A stretch of 6,967 bases of DNA from UBA4661 sp002405405. GTDB lineage: Bacteria; Bacteroidota; Ignavibacteria; Kapaibacteriales; UBA4661. Position numbers and translations under genes: made by a program. The stretch is taken from assembly GCA_036847245.1 (NCBI GenBank), contig DAIUAL010000186.1, forward strand, positions 1-6,967, given 5' to 3'. This document shows, piece after piece, positions 1 to 6,644 of the stretch. How positions within the stretch are numbered: the first letter of the stretch is position 1; each line of letters begins with the position of its first letter. The notes under the pieces were generated by a model that ran no database searches, was not told the origin of the DNA, and was given only the letters and a program-made list of their open reading frames with translations.

Positions 1-211
1 GTTCTTTGTCTGAGTCTAGTACGGCCGGAAGCTGCAAATAACCGATTGTACCGCGTTTGATGTATTTTTTTGGGCTATCCCATCTGTCAGGCGGTACTCT
101 TTCACCTGTACTCACTCGCACTCTTTCCCCTGCAAACGACAATTCAGCATAGATCATACCAATGCTGGCTCGGTAGGTAAAATGGACTTGGGCAGTCAGT
201 TTCCGTTTCAT
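1..211 (-). CDS. Tyrosine site-specific integrase, N-terminal fragment (runs off left edge)
   Basis: The reverse strand is open from an ATG at 211-209 to the window edge, giving 70 codons with no stop. The protein starts MKRKLTAQVHF. Around residues 33-48 it reads VRVSTGERVPPDRWDS, followed by KKYIKRG. This is the arm-type DNA-binding domain at the start of Bacteroidota-type tyrosine recombinases, which have a beta-sheet with an 'STG..V.P..WD....R.KG' pattern. Such enzymes integrate and excise genomic islands, conjugative transposons or phages by strand exchange between att sites. The SAM-like core-binding domain and the R..H-R-H-Y catalytic domain would lie beyond the left edge, so activity cannot be judged. 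No Shine-Dalgarno is visible upstream of the ATG. The gene is transcribed leftwards, away from the other genes here, and may mark one end of a mobile element. The family call is moderately firm; the element type is unknown. Confidence 0.72.
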   Translation of the reverse strand, partial: MKRKLTAQVHFTYRASIGMIYAELSFAGERVRVSTGERVPPDRWDSPKKYIKRGTIGYLQLPAVLDSDKE

Positions 212-240
212 AATGCCACAACACAAACAATGATAAAATT

Positions 241-285
241 CGACACACAAAACCGCTTGTATGTAGTGTGTCGGGTTGTGTGTCG
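241..285. repeat. Hairpin with three copies of CGACACAC/GTGTGTCG, 30 bases upstream of the integrase start
   Basis: CGACACACAA at 241-250 is perfectly complementary to TTGTGTGTCG at 276-285. The stem gains three more pairs (CCG 253-255 with CGG 272-274) across a small internal loop. The eight bases GTGTGTCG also occur as a direct copy at 266-273, 12 bases before the copy at 278-285, so the motif is present three times (one reverse, two forward). Repeated short sites next to an integrase gene can be arm-type or accessory-protein binding sites, or an operator. The plus-strand stem is followed by TTTT, so a terminator is also possible. The repeat is directly visible; its role is inference. Confidence 0.6.
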
Positions 286-515
286 TTTTCGTGTTTGCGA
301 ATTTATGTTTTTTGTAAAGAACTGATACCCTGCATAAACTACCATTTTATTTTTCAGTCCTCATAAGCATGGCATTGTTTATGTCATTCTATACTGACCG
401 ATTATGTAAAGTAAAAGAATGTGCTCGTTTATAGTGAATACCCTTTTGAGTAGTAAAGCATGTTTTATAATATGTGTAAATATTAGGTGCTATCCGTACT
501 TTGTTCGGTAATCTC

Positions 516-560
516 ATGGTGGATTGATGTATGGTGGATTGATGTATGGTTTATTGTCTT
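516..560. repeat. 15-base tandem repeat, two perfect copies plus one degenerate copy
   Basis: ATGGTGGATTGATGT occurs at 516-530 and again, identical and directly adjoining, at 531-545. The next 15 bases (546-560) match it at 10 of 15 positions, starting with ATGGT, so a third decayed copy is likely. The array lies about 37 bases beyond the stop codon of the XRE-cupin gene. Slippage-type tandem duplication in non-coding DNA is the simplest explanation; a binding-site array is possible. Confidence 0.75.
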
Positions 561-596
561 ATAGTTTAAGAGTCGCGAAAAAAAATATTGCAAATT

Positions 597-1184
597 TTAC
601 AGCAAACTTTTCTCGCACATAAGAAAAAAAGTGCACGGCTCTTCGCGATGATTGCGAAATGCGTAGGTGTAATTGGGATGTATATGACAAATACTTCCTT
701 GCTTGAGTACTGTTTCAGTTTTTTTACCCTGCACAGTTGCTTCGCATAATACTGTGCCTTGCAGAATCGTGCATTTGGCGGTAGACGTTGGCTGTATCGG
801 AGCTACACGGAGATCTGATTTGGGTGCAATATCAATTCGTAAATGCCATTGTAAATCCTCCCAAAGACATTGTATGATGCGCGTTTCATTGTCAGCAAAC
901 AAGACTTCTTCATGCTTATGTAAAGTCAGCGGTGTAGGTGGTATCTCTTTGAGTTCTTTATAGAATTTTTTTTGAAACAGAAGTTGTACCATCGTTTCAA
1001 CAGAATAATCATACATGCGAAGTAAAGCGCGTGTATCATCAAATCCTAAAACACGAGTGCCATTTTCAACCATTGAAAGCATAGATTTTGAAATACCACA
1101 CTGCTCTGCTGCTTGTGCAACGGTCAGTTCTTTAGCAATACGTAATTGCTTGAGATGCTCTTGAATTCTTGTGCTGGTAAACAT
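597..1184 (-). CDS. XRE-family transcriptional regulator with C-terminal cupin domain
   Basis: This 195-residue protein combines an N-terminal helix-turn-helix of the Cro/C1 (XRE) type, roughly residues 7-62, with a C-terminal single cupin, roughly 105-192. The recognition segment (about 21-44) contains VAQAAEQCGISKSMLSMVENG, which has the typical 'A...GIS.S.LS..E.G' spacing. The cupin is recognised by LQGTVL near 141-146 and the KQGSICHIHPNYTYAFRN strand pair near 161-178, ending EEPCTFFLMC. The usual metal-binding histidine pair of cupin motif 1 is not visible, so the barrel may sense a small ligand without metal. HTH-cupin proteins of this size generally act as cytoplasmic one-component repressors or activators. 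It starts 30 bases after the nadD stop and probably shares that transcript. A purine-rich AAAGAAG sits about 6 bases before the ATG. Target genes and ligand are unknown; neighbouring genes or autoregulation are candidates. Confidence 0.85.
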   Translation of the reverse strand: MFTSTRIQEHLKQLRIAKELTVAQAAEQCGISKSMLSMVENGTRVLGFDDTRALLRMYDYSVETMVQLLFQKKFYKELKEIPPTPLTLHKHEEVLFADNETRIIQCLWEDLQWHLRIDIAPKSDLRVAPIQPTSTAKCTILQGTVLCEATVQGKKTETVLKQGSICHIHPNYTYAFRNHREEPCTFFLMCEKSLL

Positions 1185-1214
1185 AATTTTCTTCTTTCAT
1201 TCATTCTCAATCAA

Positions 1215-1844
1215 CTATCGTCGATAGAGATTGTGGGCATGAAGGTATGCTTCTACTCCTTGTGGAACCAAATGTCTAATTGACATTCCCACTTGTAATC
1301 GCTCACGGATTTCTGTCGATGAAATTGCTAGCAATGGTGCTTGAATCCATTGCGGTGTACGCTCTTCTGTAGCCAAGCTATAAGCTATTGCCATTTCAAC
1401 ATCTTGTGGGATTGTATGGGGTCTGCGCGCAATGCAGAGTTGTGCAATACTTAAAATTTCTTGCCACGAACGCCATTTCGTGAACGCTGCCGCCTGATCA
1501 CCACCAATCAGCAAGAATAATTCTGCTTTAACTGAACGTTCAGCATACTCATGCTGAAGAGTACGTAATGTATCTATAGTGTAAGAGACTCCTTGCCGTT
1601 CCAATTCTATAGTTGAAATAGAAGAATGTGGCATAGATTCTAATGCAATTCTTAGCATTGCAACACGGTGATGGTCGGTACTCTCGATATTATCGGCATC
1701 AGCAAGCTTGAAGGGTGAACGGTATGCCGGAACAAATAACACCCTATCAAGTTGCATCTGCTCAGCAAAACGGTCTGCAATAATAAGATGAGCGACATGA
1801 ACCGGGTTGAATGTTCCCCCGATAATTCCAACACGTTCCGCCAT
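1215..1844 (-). CDS. nadD: Nicotinate-nucleotide adenylyltransferase (NadD)
   Basis: NadD transfers AMP from ATP to nicotinate mononucleotide, forming deamido-NAD in the cytoplasmic NAD synthesis pathway. The 209-residue length is normal for the family. The nucleotidyltransferase motif appears at residues 9-20 as GGTFNPVHVAHL; the second motif position is usually HxGH, and here alanine replaces glycine. Other family marks are a phosphate-loop-distal VSYTIDTL (86-93), LIGGDQ followed by W (112-127), and ISSTEIR (174-180), which binds the ATP triphosphate. The start is fixed by the GGTF motif lying only nine residues in. The DNA before the ATG is pyrimidine-rich and holds no Shine-Dalgarno. The gene begins 26 bases after nuoF and ends 30 bases before the XRE-cupin gene, so the three probably form one operon. 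PanC/CoaD-type transferases share the HxGH motif, but the SYTIDTL and ISST motifs favour NadD. Confidence 0.93.
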   Translation of the reverse strand: MAERVGIIGGTFNPVHVAHLIIADRFAEQMQLDRVLFVPAYRSPFKLADADNIESTDHHRVAMLRIALESMPHSSISTIELERQGVSYTIDTLRTLQHEYAERSVKAELFLLIGGDQAAAFTKWRSWQEILSIAQLCIARRPHTIPQDVEMAIAYSLATEERTPQWIQAPLLAISSTEIRERLQVGMSIRHLVPQGVEAYLHAHNLYRR

Positions 1845-1870
1845 AAGTTGAAGAAGAAAGTGAGAAGGAT

Positions 1871-3208
1871 TTATGCAGTTACTTGTAAAGCTTCTCCCTT
1901 ATGTCGAACACCATGGACCACATTCACAGGAATAAAGGTACGGCGGGCTTGTACTCTGGCTTCAAACTCTGAACGGAATTTTGATAAGAATGCCTTGACA
2001 GGCCATGCAGCGGCATCACCTAATGCGCAGATAGTATTGCCTTCAATATTTGAAGCAACGCTGAACAACATATCAAGATCTTCCGACGTTGCATTACCTG
2101 CAATGATGCGTCGTAGAACTTTTTCCATCCAACCACAACCCTCTCGACATGGCGTGCACTGACCGCAGGACTCATGATGATAGAATCGTGCAATACGCAA
2201 AGTTACTTTGACGATATCGGTGTCTTCGTCCATGACGACAATACCACCGGTTCCAATATGTGTTCCTAATTTTTTCAAAACTTCTTCATTCATGCGCACG
2301 CCTTCAATTTCATCAGCACGCAGAACAGGCATTGAACTACCGCCGGGTATTACCGCTTTGAGTTGTTTACCATTACGAACACCACCGCATACATTATGGA
2401 TGATATCTGTGAGCAGTGTATTCGTTGGTAGTTCATATACACCCGGCTTGTTGACATGACCACTTACGCCGTACAGCAATGTCCCTGCATGACCCGGCTC
2501 ACCTACTTTAGCATATTCCTCAGGTCCATAAGTAAGAATTGCGGGTACAGTGGCAATGGTTTCAACATTATTGATGGTGGTAGGTTTTGCCCATAATCCT
2601 TTTTGTGCCGGGAATGGTGGCTTAACACGCGGATATGCACGATCACCTTCCAGTGAAGTCATCAATGCCGTTGCTTCGCCACAGATGTATGCACCGGCTC
2701 CCTTATGAACAACAATTTCAATTCTGTAGTCATGTCCGAATGTTTCTTTCATACGATCACCGAGAAAGCCACGTTTATATGCGGTTTCTACGGCATCTTC
2801 CATAATCTTAACCCATTTATGGTACTCGCCGCGGATATACAAATATCCCGTATGGATATTCATAGCATAACCGGCAATCATGATACCTTCGATTAATTGA
2901 AATGGATTTTTTTCAAAAATTAAACGATCTTTAAAAGAACCCGGTTCAGATTCATCTCCGTTAATGGCAAGATATTTGACCATATCACCTTTGGGCATAA
3001 AGCTCCATTTTAAGCCCGTACCAAAACCAGCTCCCCCACGACCACGCAGACCAGACTTCTTTACTTCGTTAATCACATCGTCAGCACTCATGGCAATGGC
3101 TTTGCGATAGGCACCAAAGCCACCATGAGCAATGTATGTGTCAAAATCAGCAAGATTATAGCCTTGAGGAATAACAAAGTGTGGAGATTGATACATGCCT
3201 ACTTTCAT
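1871..3208 (-). CDS. nuoF: NADH-quinone oxidoreductase subunit F (NADH- and FMN-binding, complex I)
   Basis: NuoF is the complex I subunit that binds NADH and FMN and passes electrons to its N3 [4Fe-4S] cluster, on the cytoplasmic side of the membrane. From the ATG at 3208 the protein has 445 residues, as in E. coli. GRGGAGFGTGLKW (56-68) is the NADH/FMN glycine-rich loop, NGDESEPGSFKDR (83-95) the FMN site, and GAGAYICGE (170-178) a further flavin contact. CGQCTPC (C348, C351, C354) with C394 in NTICALGDAAAWP supplies the cluster ligands, so all key residues are present. A TTG at 3235 would add nine residues (MFHFLSLKN) of low plausibility; an ATG at 3196 is another option. No Shine-Dalgarno is seen. 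nuoE and nuoG, the usual neighbours, are absent: nadD follows after 26 bases and a divergent cryptochrome lies upstream. HoxF/HydB-type diaphorase subunits are relatives, but length and motifs fit NuoF. Confidence 0.93.
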   Translation of the reverse strand: MKVGMYQSPHFVIPQGYNLADFDTYIAHGGFGAYRKAIAMSADDVINEVKKSGLRGRGGAGFGTGLKWSFMPKGDMVKYLAINGDESEPGSFKDRLIFEKNPFQLIEGIMIAGYAMNIHTGYLYIRGEYHKWVKIMEDAVETAYKRGFLGDRMKETFGHDYRIEIVVHKGAGAYICGEATALMTSLEGDRAYPRVKPPFPAQKGLWAKPTTINNVETIATVPAILTYGPEEYAKVGEPGHAGTLLYGVSGHVNKPGVYELPTNTLLTDIIHNVCGGVRNGKQLKAVIPGGSSMPVLRADEIEGVRMNEEVLKKLGTHIGTGGIVVMDEDTDIVKVTLRIARFYHHESCGQCTPCREGCGWMEKVLRRIIAGNATSEDLDMLFSVASNIEGNTICALGDAAAWPVKAFLSKFRSEFEARVQARRTFIPVNVVHGVRHKGEALQVTA

Positions 3209-3504
3209 ATTTTTGAGAGAAAGAAAATGAAACAATACTTGATAGACTAAATTTGATAGACAAAGCGTTTTCGGAGTAAATCTTGTTATGACTCAATCTA
3301 CACATTTTGTCGGATATAGTTGAAATTGCTCAAGGGAGAAACTTTGTACTCAACTTCTCATGAAACTGTTATCCTACACATGCTGTTATATGCAATCACA
3401 ACCAACACTTTTTTGCTTGTGTACAGCTAAACCATTCTTGCAATACAAGAGTTTCTTTCGAGATTCGCTAGTCATTCATTTTTTATCAATTCTTTACTGT
3501 CAAT
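3209..3504. promoter_or_regulatory. Divergent intergenic region between nuoF and the cryptochrome gene
   Basis: The 296 bases between two divergently transcribed starts must contain the promoters for the minus-strand nuoF unit and the plus-strand cryptochrome unit. A 9-base direct repeat lies near the nuoF side (listed separately). I could not place convincing -35/-10 boxes or the Bacteroidota-type TTTG / TAnnTTTG pair on either strand, so no precise promoter is called. A short open frame from 3360 runs into the cryptochrome start but shows no protein-like features. Confidence 0.45.
3239..3261. repeat. Direct repeat TTGATAGAC x2 upstream of nuoF
   Basis: TTGATAGAC is found at 3239-3247 and again at 3253-3261, a spacing of 14 bases start to start. 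It lies 31 to 53 bases upstream of the preferred nuoF ATG. Read on the nuoF strand the unit is GTCTATCAA. Paired direct repeats at this position could be an activator or repressor site, with the XRE-cupin protein one candidate binder. That role is speculative; the repeat itself is plain. Confidence 0.5.
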
Positions 3505-4800
3505 ATGAATACTTCACTTGGGATTGTATGGTTTCGGAATGATTTACGCATTCACGATAATCCGGCATTGATTCGTGCAATGGAGAAGCATGAGCATGTC
3601 GCAGCACTATACGCGTGCGACCCTCGATGGTTTGGTGGTACAACATCCCTTTTTAATTTTCCTAAAGTTGGTGCGATGCGAGCGCAGTTTATTCTCGAAT
3701 CATTAACTGAGTTACAACGAAATCTTGCAGGGCTTGGTATACCCTTAATAATTCAACGGGAGACTCCGCGCCAAATTGTAGAGACAATTCATCGCTCTCA
3801 TCCCATTAGCGGGTTATATTTCAACGAAGAAGTTACTGATGAAGAATTAACAGACGATGAAGATGCCGAAAAGTATTGTACGACACATGGGATCAGGATA
3901 CATACTTCTTGGGCTTCTACGCTGTATCATTTTGACGATCTACCTTTTGCGCTGGACAATATGCCAATGATCTTTACAGAGTTTCGCAAGCGTGTAGAAA
4001 AGTATTGTAGTATTCGCTCGCCATTGCATATCCCCCTACGACATAAGCAAACTCTCTCATTTCTCAAGAGCACATCAATTCCGACCTTGCATGATCTCGG
4101 ATATTCTTTGCCGCAATCAACGGAACATGCACGTGCAGTACTAGCATTTCGCGGTGGTGAGAACATTGCTCTCCAGCGTCTTCAGCATTATCTGTGGGAA
4201 ACTGATTCGATTCAATCCTACAAAGAAACACGTAATGGCTTACTTGGTGCTGATTATTCCTCTAAGTTCTCAGCATGGCTTGCTGTTGGTGCATTGTCGC
4301 CCCGGACTATTTATGCCGATGTCCAACAGTATGAGCAAAAGCGAACAAAGAATGATTCCACGTATTGGTTGATTTTTGAACTGATTTGGCGTGACTTTTT
4401 TCGTTTTACGGCTGCTGCACATGGTAATACTATTTTTCGACGCTATGGTCTTGCAGGTAAAAAGCCGGCTCGTGTACAATGGCATACACAACATGATATT
4501 TTCTCCGCATGGAAGAATGGCACAACAGGTATTCCCTTTATTGATGCCAATATGCGCGAGTTATTACACACGGGTTTCATGTCCAATCGTGGCAGACAAA
4601 ATGTTGCGAGTTTTGCAACGAAAGATTTAGGGCTTGACTGGCGTATGTGTGCAGAGTGGTTTGAGTCGCAGTTGATAGACTATGACGTTTGCAGCAATTA
4701 TGGTAATTGGAACTATGTTGCAGGTGTTGGTAATGACCCACGCGAAGGACGATATTTCAATATTTTACGTCAAGCACGTATGTATGATCCTGATTGTTAA
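3505..4800 (+). CDS. DASH-type cryptochrome / photolyase, C-terminally truncated by a nonsense codon
   Basis: Cry-DASH proteins bind FAD and an antenna pterin and use blue light to repair cyclobutane dimers, mainly in single-stranded DNA; some act as light sensors. The N-terminal Rossmann-like antenna domain opens with GIVWFRNDLRIHDNP (6-20). The FAD domain has TRNGLLGADYSSKFS (242-256), TGIPFIDANMREL (341-353), MSNRGRQNVASF (359-370) and DYDVCSNYGNWNYVAGVGN (392-410). These are closer to Cry-DASH than to class I CPD photolyases. W326, W379 and W402 are in place to form the electron-transfer triad. The frame ends at 4800 after YDPDC, giving 431 residues, whereas family members are about 480-490. 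Homology resumes directly after the stop (see 4801-4965). The ATG at 3505 places the conserved WFRNDLR motif correctly. The FAD core is intact, so the short protein might fold, but loss of the tail may impair it. Confidence 0.9.
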   Translation: MNTSLGIVWFRNDLRIHDNPALIRAMEKHEHVAALYACDPRWFGGTTSLFNFPKVGAMRAQFILESLTELQRNLAGLGIPLIIQRETPRQIVETIHRSHPISGLYFNEEVTDEELTDDEDAEKYCTTHGIRIHTSWASTLYHFDDLPFALDNMPMIFTEFRKRVEKYCSIRSPLHIPLRHKQTLSFLKSTSIPTLHDLGYSLPQSTEHARAVLAFRGGENIALQRLQHYLWETDSIQSYKETRNGLLGADYSSKFSAWLAVGALSPRTIYADVQQYEQKRTKNDSTYWLIFELIWRDFFRFTAAAHGNTIFRRYGLAGKKPARVQWHTQHDIFSAWKNGTTGIPFIDANMRELLHTGFMSNRGRQNVASFATKDLGLDWRMCAEWFESQLIDYDVCSNYGNWNYVAGVGNDPREGRYFNILRQARMYDPDC

Positions 4801-4965
4801 TACTTTAAACACTGGTTACCTGCCCTACATAATATACCTCGCTAATATTTTCATTAGCCATATCGAATGACACTCCAACAACAAGAACTGACACAATGCA
4901 TTATTGGTGTCAATTACCCAAAATCAATTATCAATCTTGAGGAGAGCATGAAGCGAATTCAATAA
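4801..4965 (+). pseudogene. Untranslated remnant of the cryptochrome C-terminus, with two further in-frame stops
   Basis: The cryptochrome frame, read past its TAA (4798-4800), continues YFKHWLPALHNIPR, TAA (4843-4845), YFH, TAG (4855-4857), PYRM, and later IIGVNYPKSIINLEES, ending at a TAA at 4963-4965. This follows the Cry-DASH C-terminus as I recall it: 'YDPDGEY...WLPEL..LP....H.PW', then 'G...DYP.P.V....S...'. Counting the stops as residues, the total is 486 codons, a normal family length. There is no frameshift; only three codons changed to stops. Simple single-base origins exist (for example GAA to TAA, CAG to TAG). Recent decay of the tail is the best reading; clustered base-call errors cannot be excluded. 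Confidence 0.72.
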
Positions 4966-5017
4966 AACATTCTTCTTCAAGACTACGTTTTTAGCAAAAA
5001 AATTGCATTGAGTTTAT

Positions 5018-5455
5018 ATGAAAATTTCAATAAAAACAACAGTAGCGGGAATACCTCGATCAATCTTTTCTCGTTTTACAGAAGACTTATTTCGAGCGCT
5101 TGCGCCACCCTTCCCGTCTGTGCGAGTGATTCAGTTCGATGGCTGTTATGTAGGTGATACTGTTAGTGTCGAATTAAACTTTTTATTTTTTCGGACAATG
5201 TGGACAAGTATTATTGAAGAGCAAGGTTCTCATGAACACGAAATATATTTTACTGATCGTGGGGTGCTATTACCCTTTTTCTTGAGTGCTTGGCACCATA
5301 CCCATATCATCCGAACTCTTGATGCAGAACATTCCGCGATTATTGATACAATCACATTCGAGGCACACCACCCAATACTGACTTTTATAATTTCACCATT
5401 CATTATTATGCAGTTTTTATACCGCAAGCCCGTCTACAAGCGGTATTTTCGCTGA
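5018..5455 (+). CDS. SRPBCC-like (START/Bet v1 fold) small protein, function unknown
   Basis: This is a 145-residue protein with no signal peptide. It begins MKISIKTTVAG and shows the pattern of a small hydrophobic-ligand-binding SRPBCC protein. There is an early F..F...LF helix (17-25), then PPFP (30-33), FDGC..GD.VSVELNF (40-55), an acidic loop, YFTDRG..LPFFLSAWHHTH (77-96), and a C-terminal amphipathic helix ending FLYRKPVYKRYF (133-144). I recall similar proteins in Bacteroidota, annotated only as SRPBCC family and sometimes near photolyase genes. Their ligand is not known to me. The gene starts 52 bases after the end of the cryptochrome remnant and stops 44 bases before ppk1, all on the plus strand, so it is probably co-transcribed with them. 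No Shine-Dalgarno precedes the ATG. The hydrophobic stretch at 120-134 is better explained as the core-facing helix than as a membrane span. Confidence 0.75.
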   Translation: MKISIKTTVAGIPRSIFSRFTEDLFRALAPPFPSVRVIQFDGCYVGDTVSVELNFLFFRTMWTSIIEEQGSHEHEIYFTDRGVLLPFFLSAWHHTHIIRTLDAEHSAIIDTITFEAHHPILTFIISPFIIMQFLYRKPVYKRYFR

Positions 5456-5499
5456 TTCTTTGAAAGTATTTTTCCTCATTGTTTTGTCTTCATTATTGT

Positions 5500-6587
5500 A
5501 TGAGTTCTGATAAACATTCCATCAAGCATAGCAAAGAAGGAGCAGGAAAACTTCCTGCAAAAAAAATGATACGATCCAACGCTAAGCGATCAACTGCAAA
5601 ATCCTCTGTTCGCGTGCAGGACAAATTTGAAGTCACTTCCGATGAGCATTTTCTTAATCGAGAACTGAGTTGGCTTGCTTTTAACAGTCGTGTTCTTGAT
5701 GAGGTTGAAGATACGAAGCATCCTCTGCTCGAACGCTTAAAGTTTCTTGCAATTTTTAGTTCGAATCTTGATGAATTTTTCATGATTCGCGTTGCAGGTT
5801 TGAAAGAGCAATTCGATTCAGAAATTGAAAGTGTTACTGCTGATGGTCGTACTGTAAGCGAACAACTCAATGAAATACGGGAGCAGCTTATCCCCTTGCT
5901 CCAACGACAAATGACATTGCTGACGACGACTATCCTTCCTGCACTTGATGAAGCAGGTATCGTTATCCATCAATACGAAGATTTGCAATCGCGCGATAAA
6001 AACTATCTTGAAGAATACTTTAGCAAAAATATTTTTCCTCTTTTGACACCATTATCGATTGATTCCGGACATCCTTTCCCTCAGGTTCTCAATCGCACAT
6101 TAAACCTACTTTTTACTGTTGGCAACCCGCAAACGCCGAATGCTGCACCGCGTATTGTGGTATTGCAATTACCGCAACAACTACCACGTTTTGTTCGTTT
6201 GCAAAGGAAAAGTGGACATCATTTCGTACCAATGGAAGAGCTTATTCAAACATTTTCTGATATGCTGTTCCCCAACTTGATCGTTAAGGATAGTTTCACG
6301 TTTCGTGTATCGCGTGATGCCGACATTGAGGTCGCAGAAGATGAAGCCGGTGATCTTTTAGTTGAGATGACAGAACAAGTTCGCAAACGGCGTTGGGGTG
6401 CAGCTGTTCGTTTGGAGATTGATGCTAATGCCCCACAAGAATTATCCGGTATGTTGTTGAATATGCTCGATATTGAAGAGCAGGATATGTATCGTATTTC
6501 AGGACCTGCCAACATCAGTGATTTTATGGAATTGACCTCATTGGATGTCCGGCATCATAAATACACACCTCTATCATCGATTGGTCG
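5500..6587 (+). CDS. ppk1: Polyphosphate kinase 1, N-terminal part (interrupted by assembly gap)
   Basis: PPK1 reversibly polymerises the gamma-phosphate of ATP into inorganic polyphosphate, usually as a membrane-associated homotetramer. This part covers the N and head (H) domains. FLNRELSWLAFNSRVLDEV (51-69) and FLAIFSSNLDEFFMIRVAGL (82-101) form the N-domain signature, and PLLTPLSIDSGHPFP a conserved head-domain segment. From the ATG at 5500 about 362 codons are visible before the run of N at 6588; family members have about 690-720 residues. An upstream TTG at 5479 would add only seven residues (MFCLHYC) with no homology. Residues 1-45 are a lysine/arginine/serine-rich extension before the conserved core, longer than in many homologues and probably disordered. 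The catalytic histidines lie in the C-terminal half, outside the window. The gene follows the SRPBCC-like gene by 44 bases. The break at 6588 is an artefact of assembly. Confidence 0.93.
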
Positions 6588-6597
6588 NNNNNNNNNN
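6588..6597. other. Assembly gap (10 N)
   Basis: There are exactly ten undetermined bases, a typical fixed-size placeholder between contigs, so the true distance is unknown. The frame is 1 (mod 3) on the left and 0 (mod 3) on the right. The ppk1 frame therefore does not cross the gap, but this says nothing about the real gene. By family comparison only about 20-30 residues separate the left segment from the HHPF motif on the right. Confidence 0.95.
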
Positions 6598-6644
6598 ACT
6601 AGATTTTATAGTGTCTTGTGTTGAGACGTGTGTTCTTACGAGCT
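6598..6644 (+). other. Residual Illumina index-adapter sequence at contig end (contamination)
   Basis: The sequence does not fit ppk1 in any frame. Read on the plus strand it aligns without indels to the end of the P7 index adapter. ACTAGAT (6598-6604) against ACGAGAT gives 6 of 7; six free bases TTTATA (6605-6610) fill the index slot; 6611-6644 matches the 34-base adapter segment, starting GTGACTGGAG and ending TTCCGATCT, at 27 of 34. Thus 33 of 41 fixed positions agree with exact spacing, far above chance. The eight mismatches look like low-quality read-end calls that escaped adapter trimming. Confidence 0.87.

Larger units (their letters stand above)
212..596. other. Non-coding region between integrase and XRE-cupin gene, with two repeat structures
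   Basis: This 385-base AT-rich stretch holds no open frame that looks like a gene on either strand, and I recognise no tRNA or other RNA gene. It contains a hairpin with repeated GTGTGTCG motifs (241-285) and a 15-base tandem repeat (516-560), each listed separately. It lies upstream of the integrase and downstream of the XRE-cupin gene. It should therefore contain the integrase promoter and the 3' end of the nuoF-nadD-regulator transcript. No promoter boxes stand out. Confidence 0.6.

Noticed and set aside
578..600. An 8-T run on the minus strand just after the XRE-cupin stop as a rho-independent terminator.
   Set aside because: The possible stem before it is short, AT-only and imperfect, so no stable hairpin is supported.
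703..963. Plus-strand open frame of 86 codons opposite the XRE-cupin gene.
   Set aside because: It lies wholly antisense to a gene with clear HTH and cupin features and shows no recognisable domain.
1785..1796. NadD has HVAH instead of the usual HxGH.
   Set aside because: Both catalytic histidines are kept, glycine to alanine is a mild change at this position, and all other NadD motifs are intact.
2208..2459. Plus-strand open frame opposite nuoF.
   Set aside because: It is antisense to highly conserved NuoF codons; its Ser/Thr/Pro-rich composition is typical of a shadow frame.
3360..3542. Short open frame upstream of and overlapping the cryptochrome start (60 codons, Cys/Phe-rich).
   Set aside because: It has no ribosome-binding site, domain or conserved pattern that I can see, and it overlaps the conserved start of the cryptochrome out of frame.
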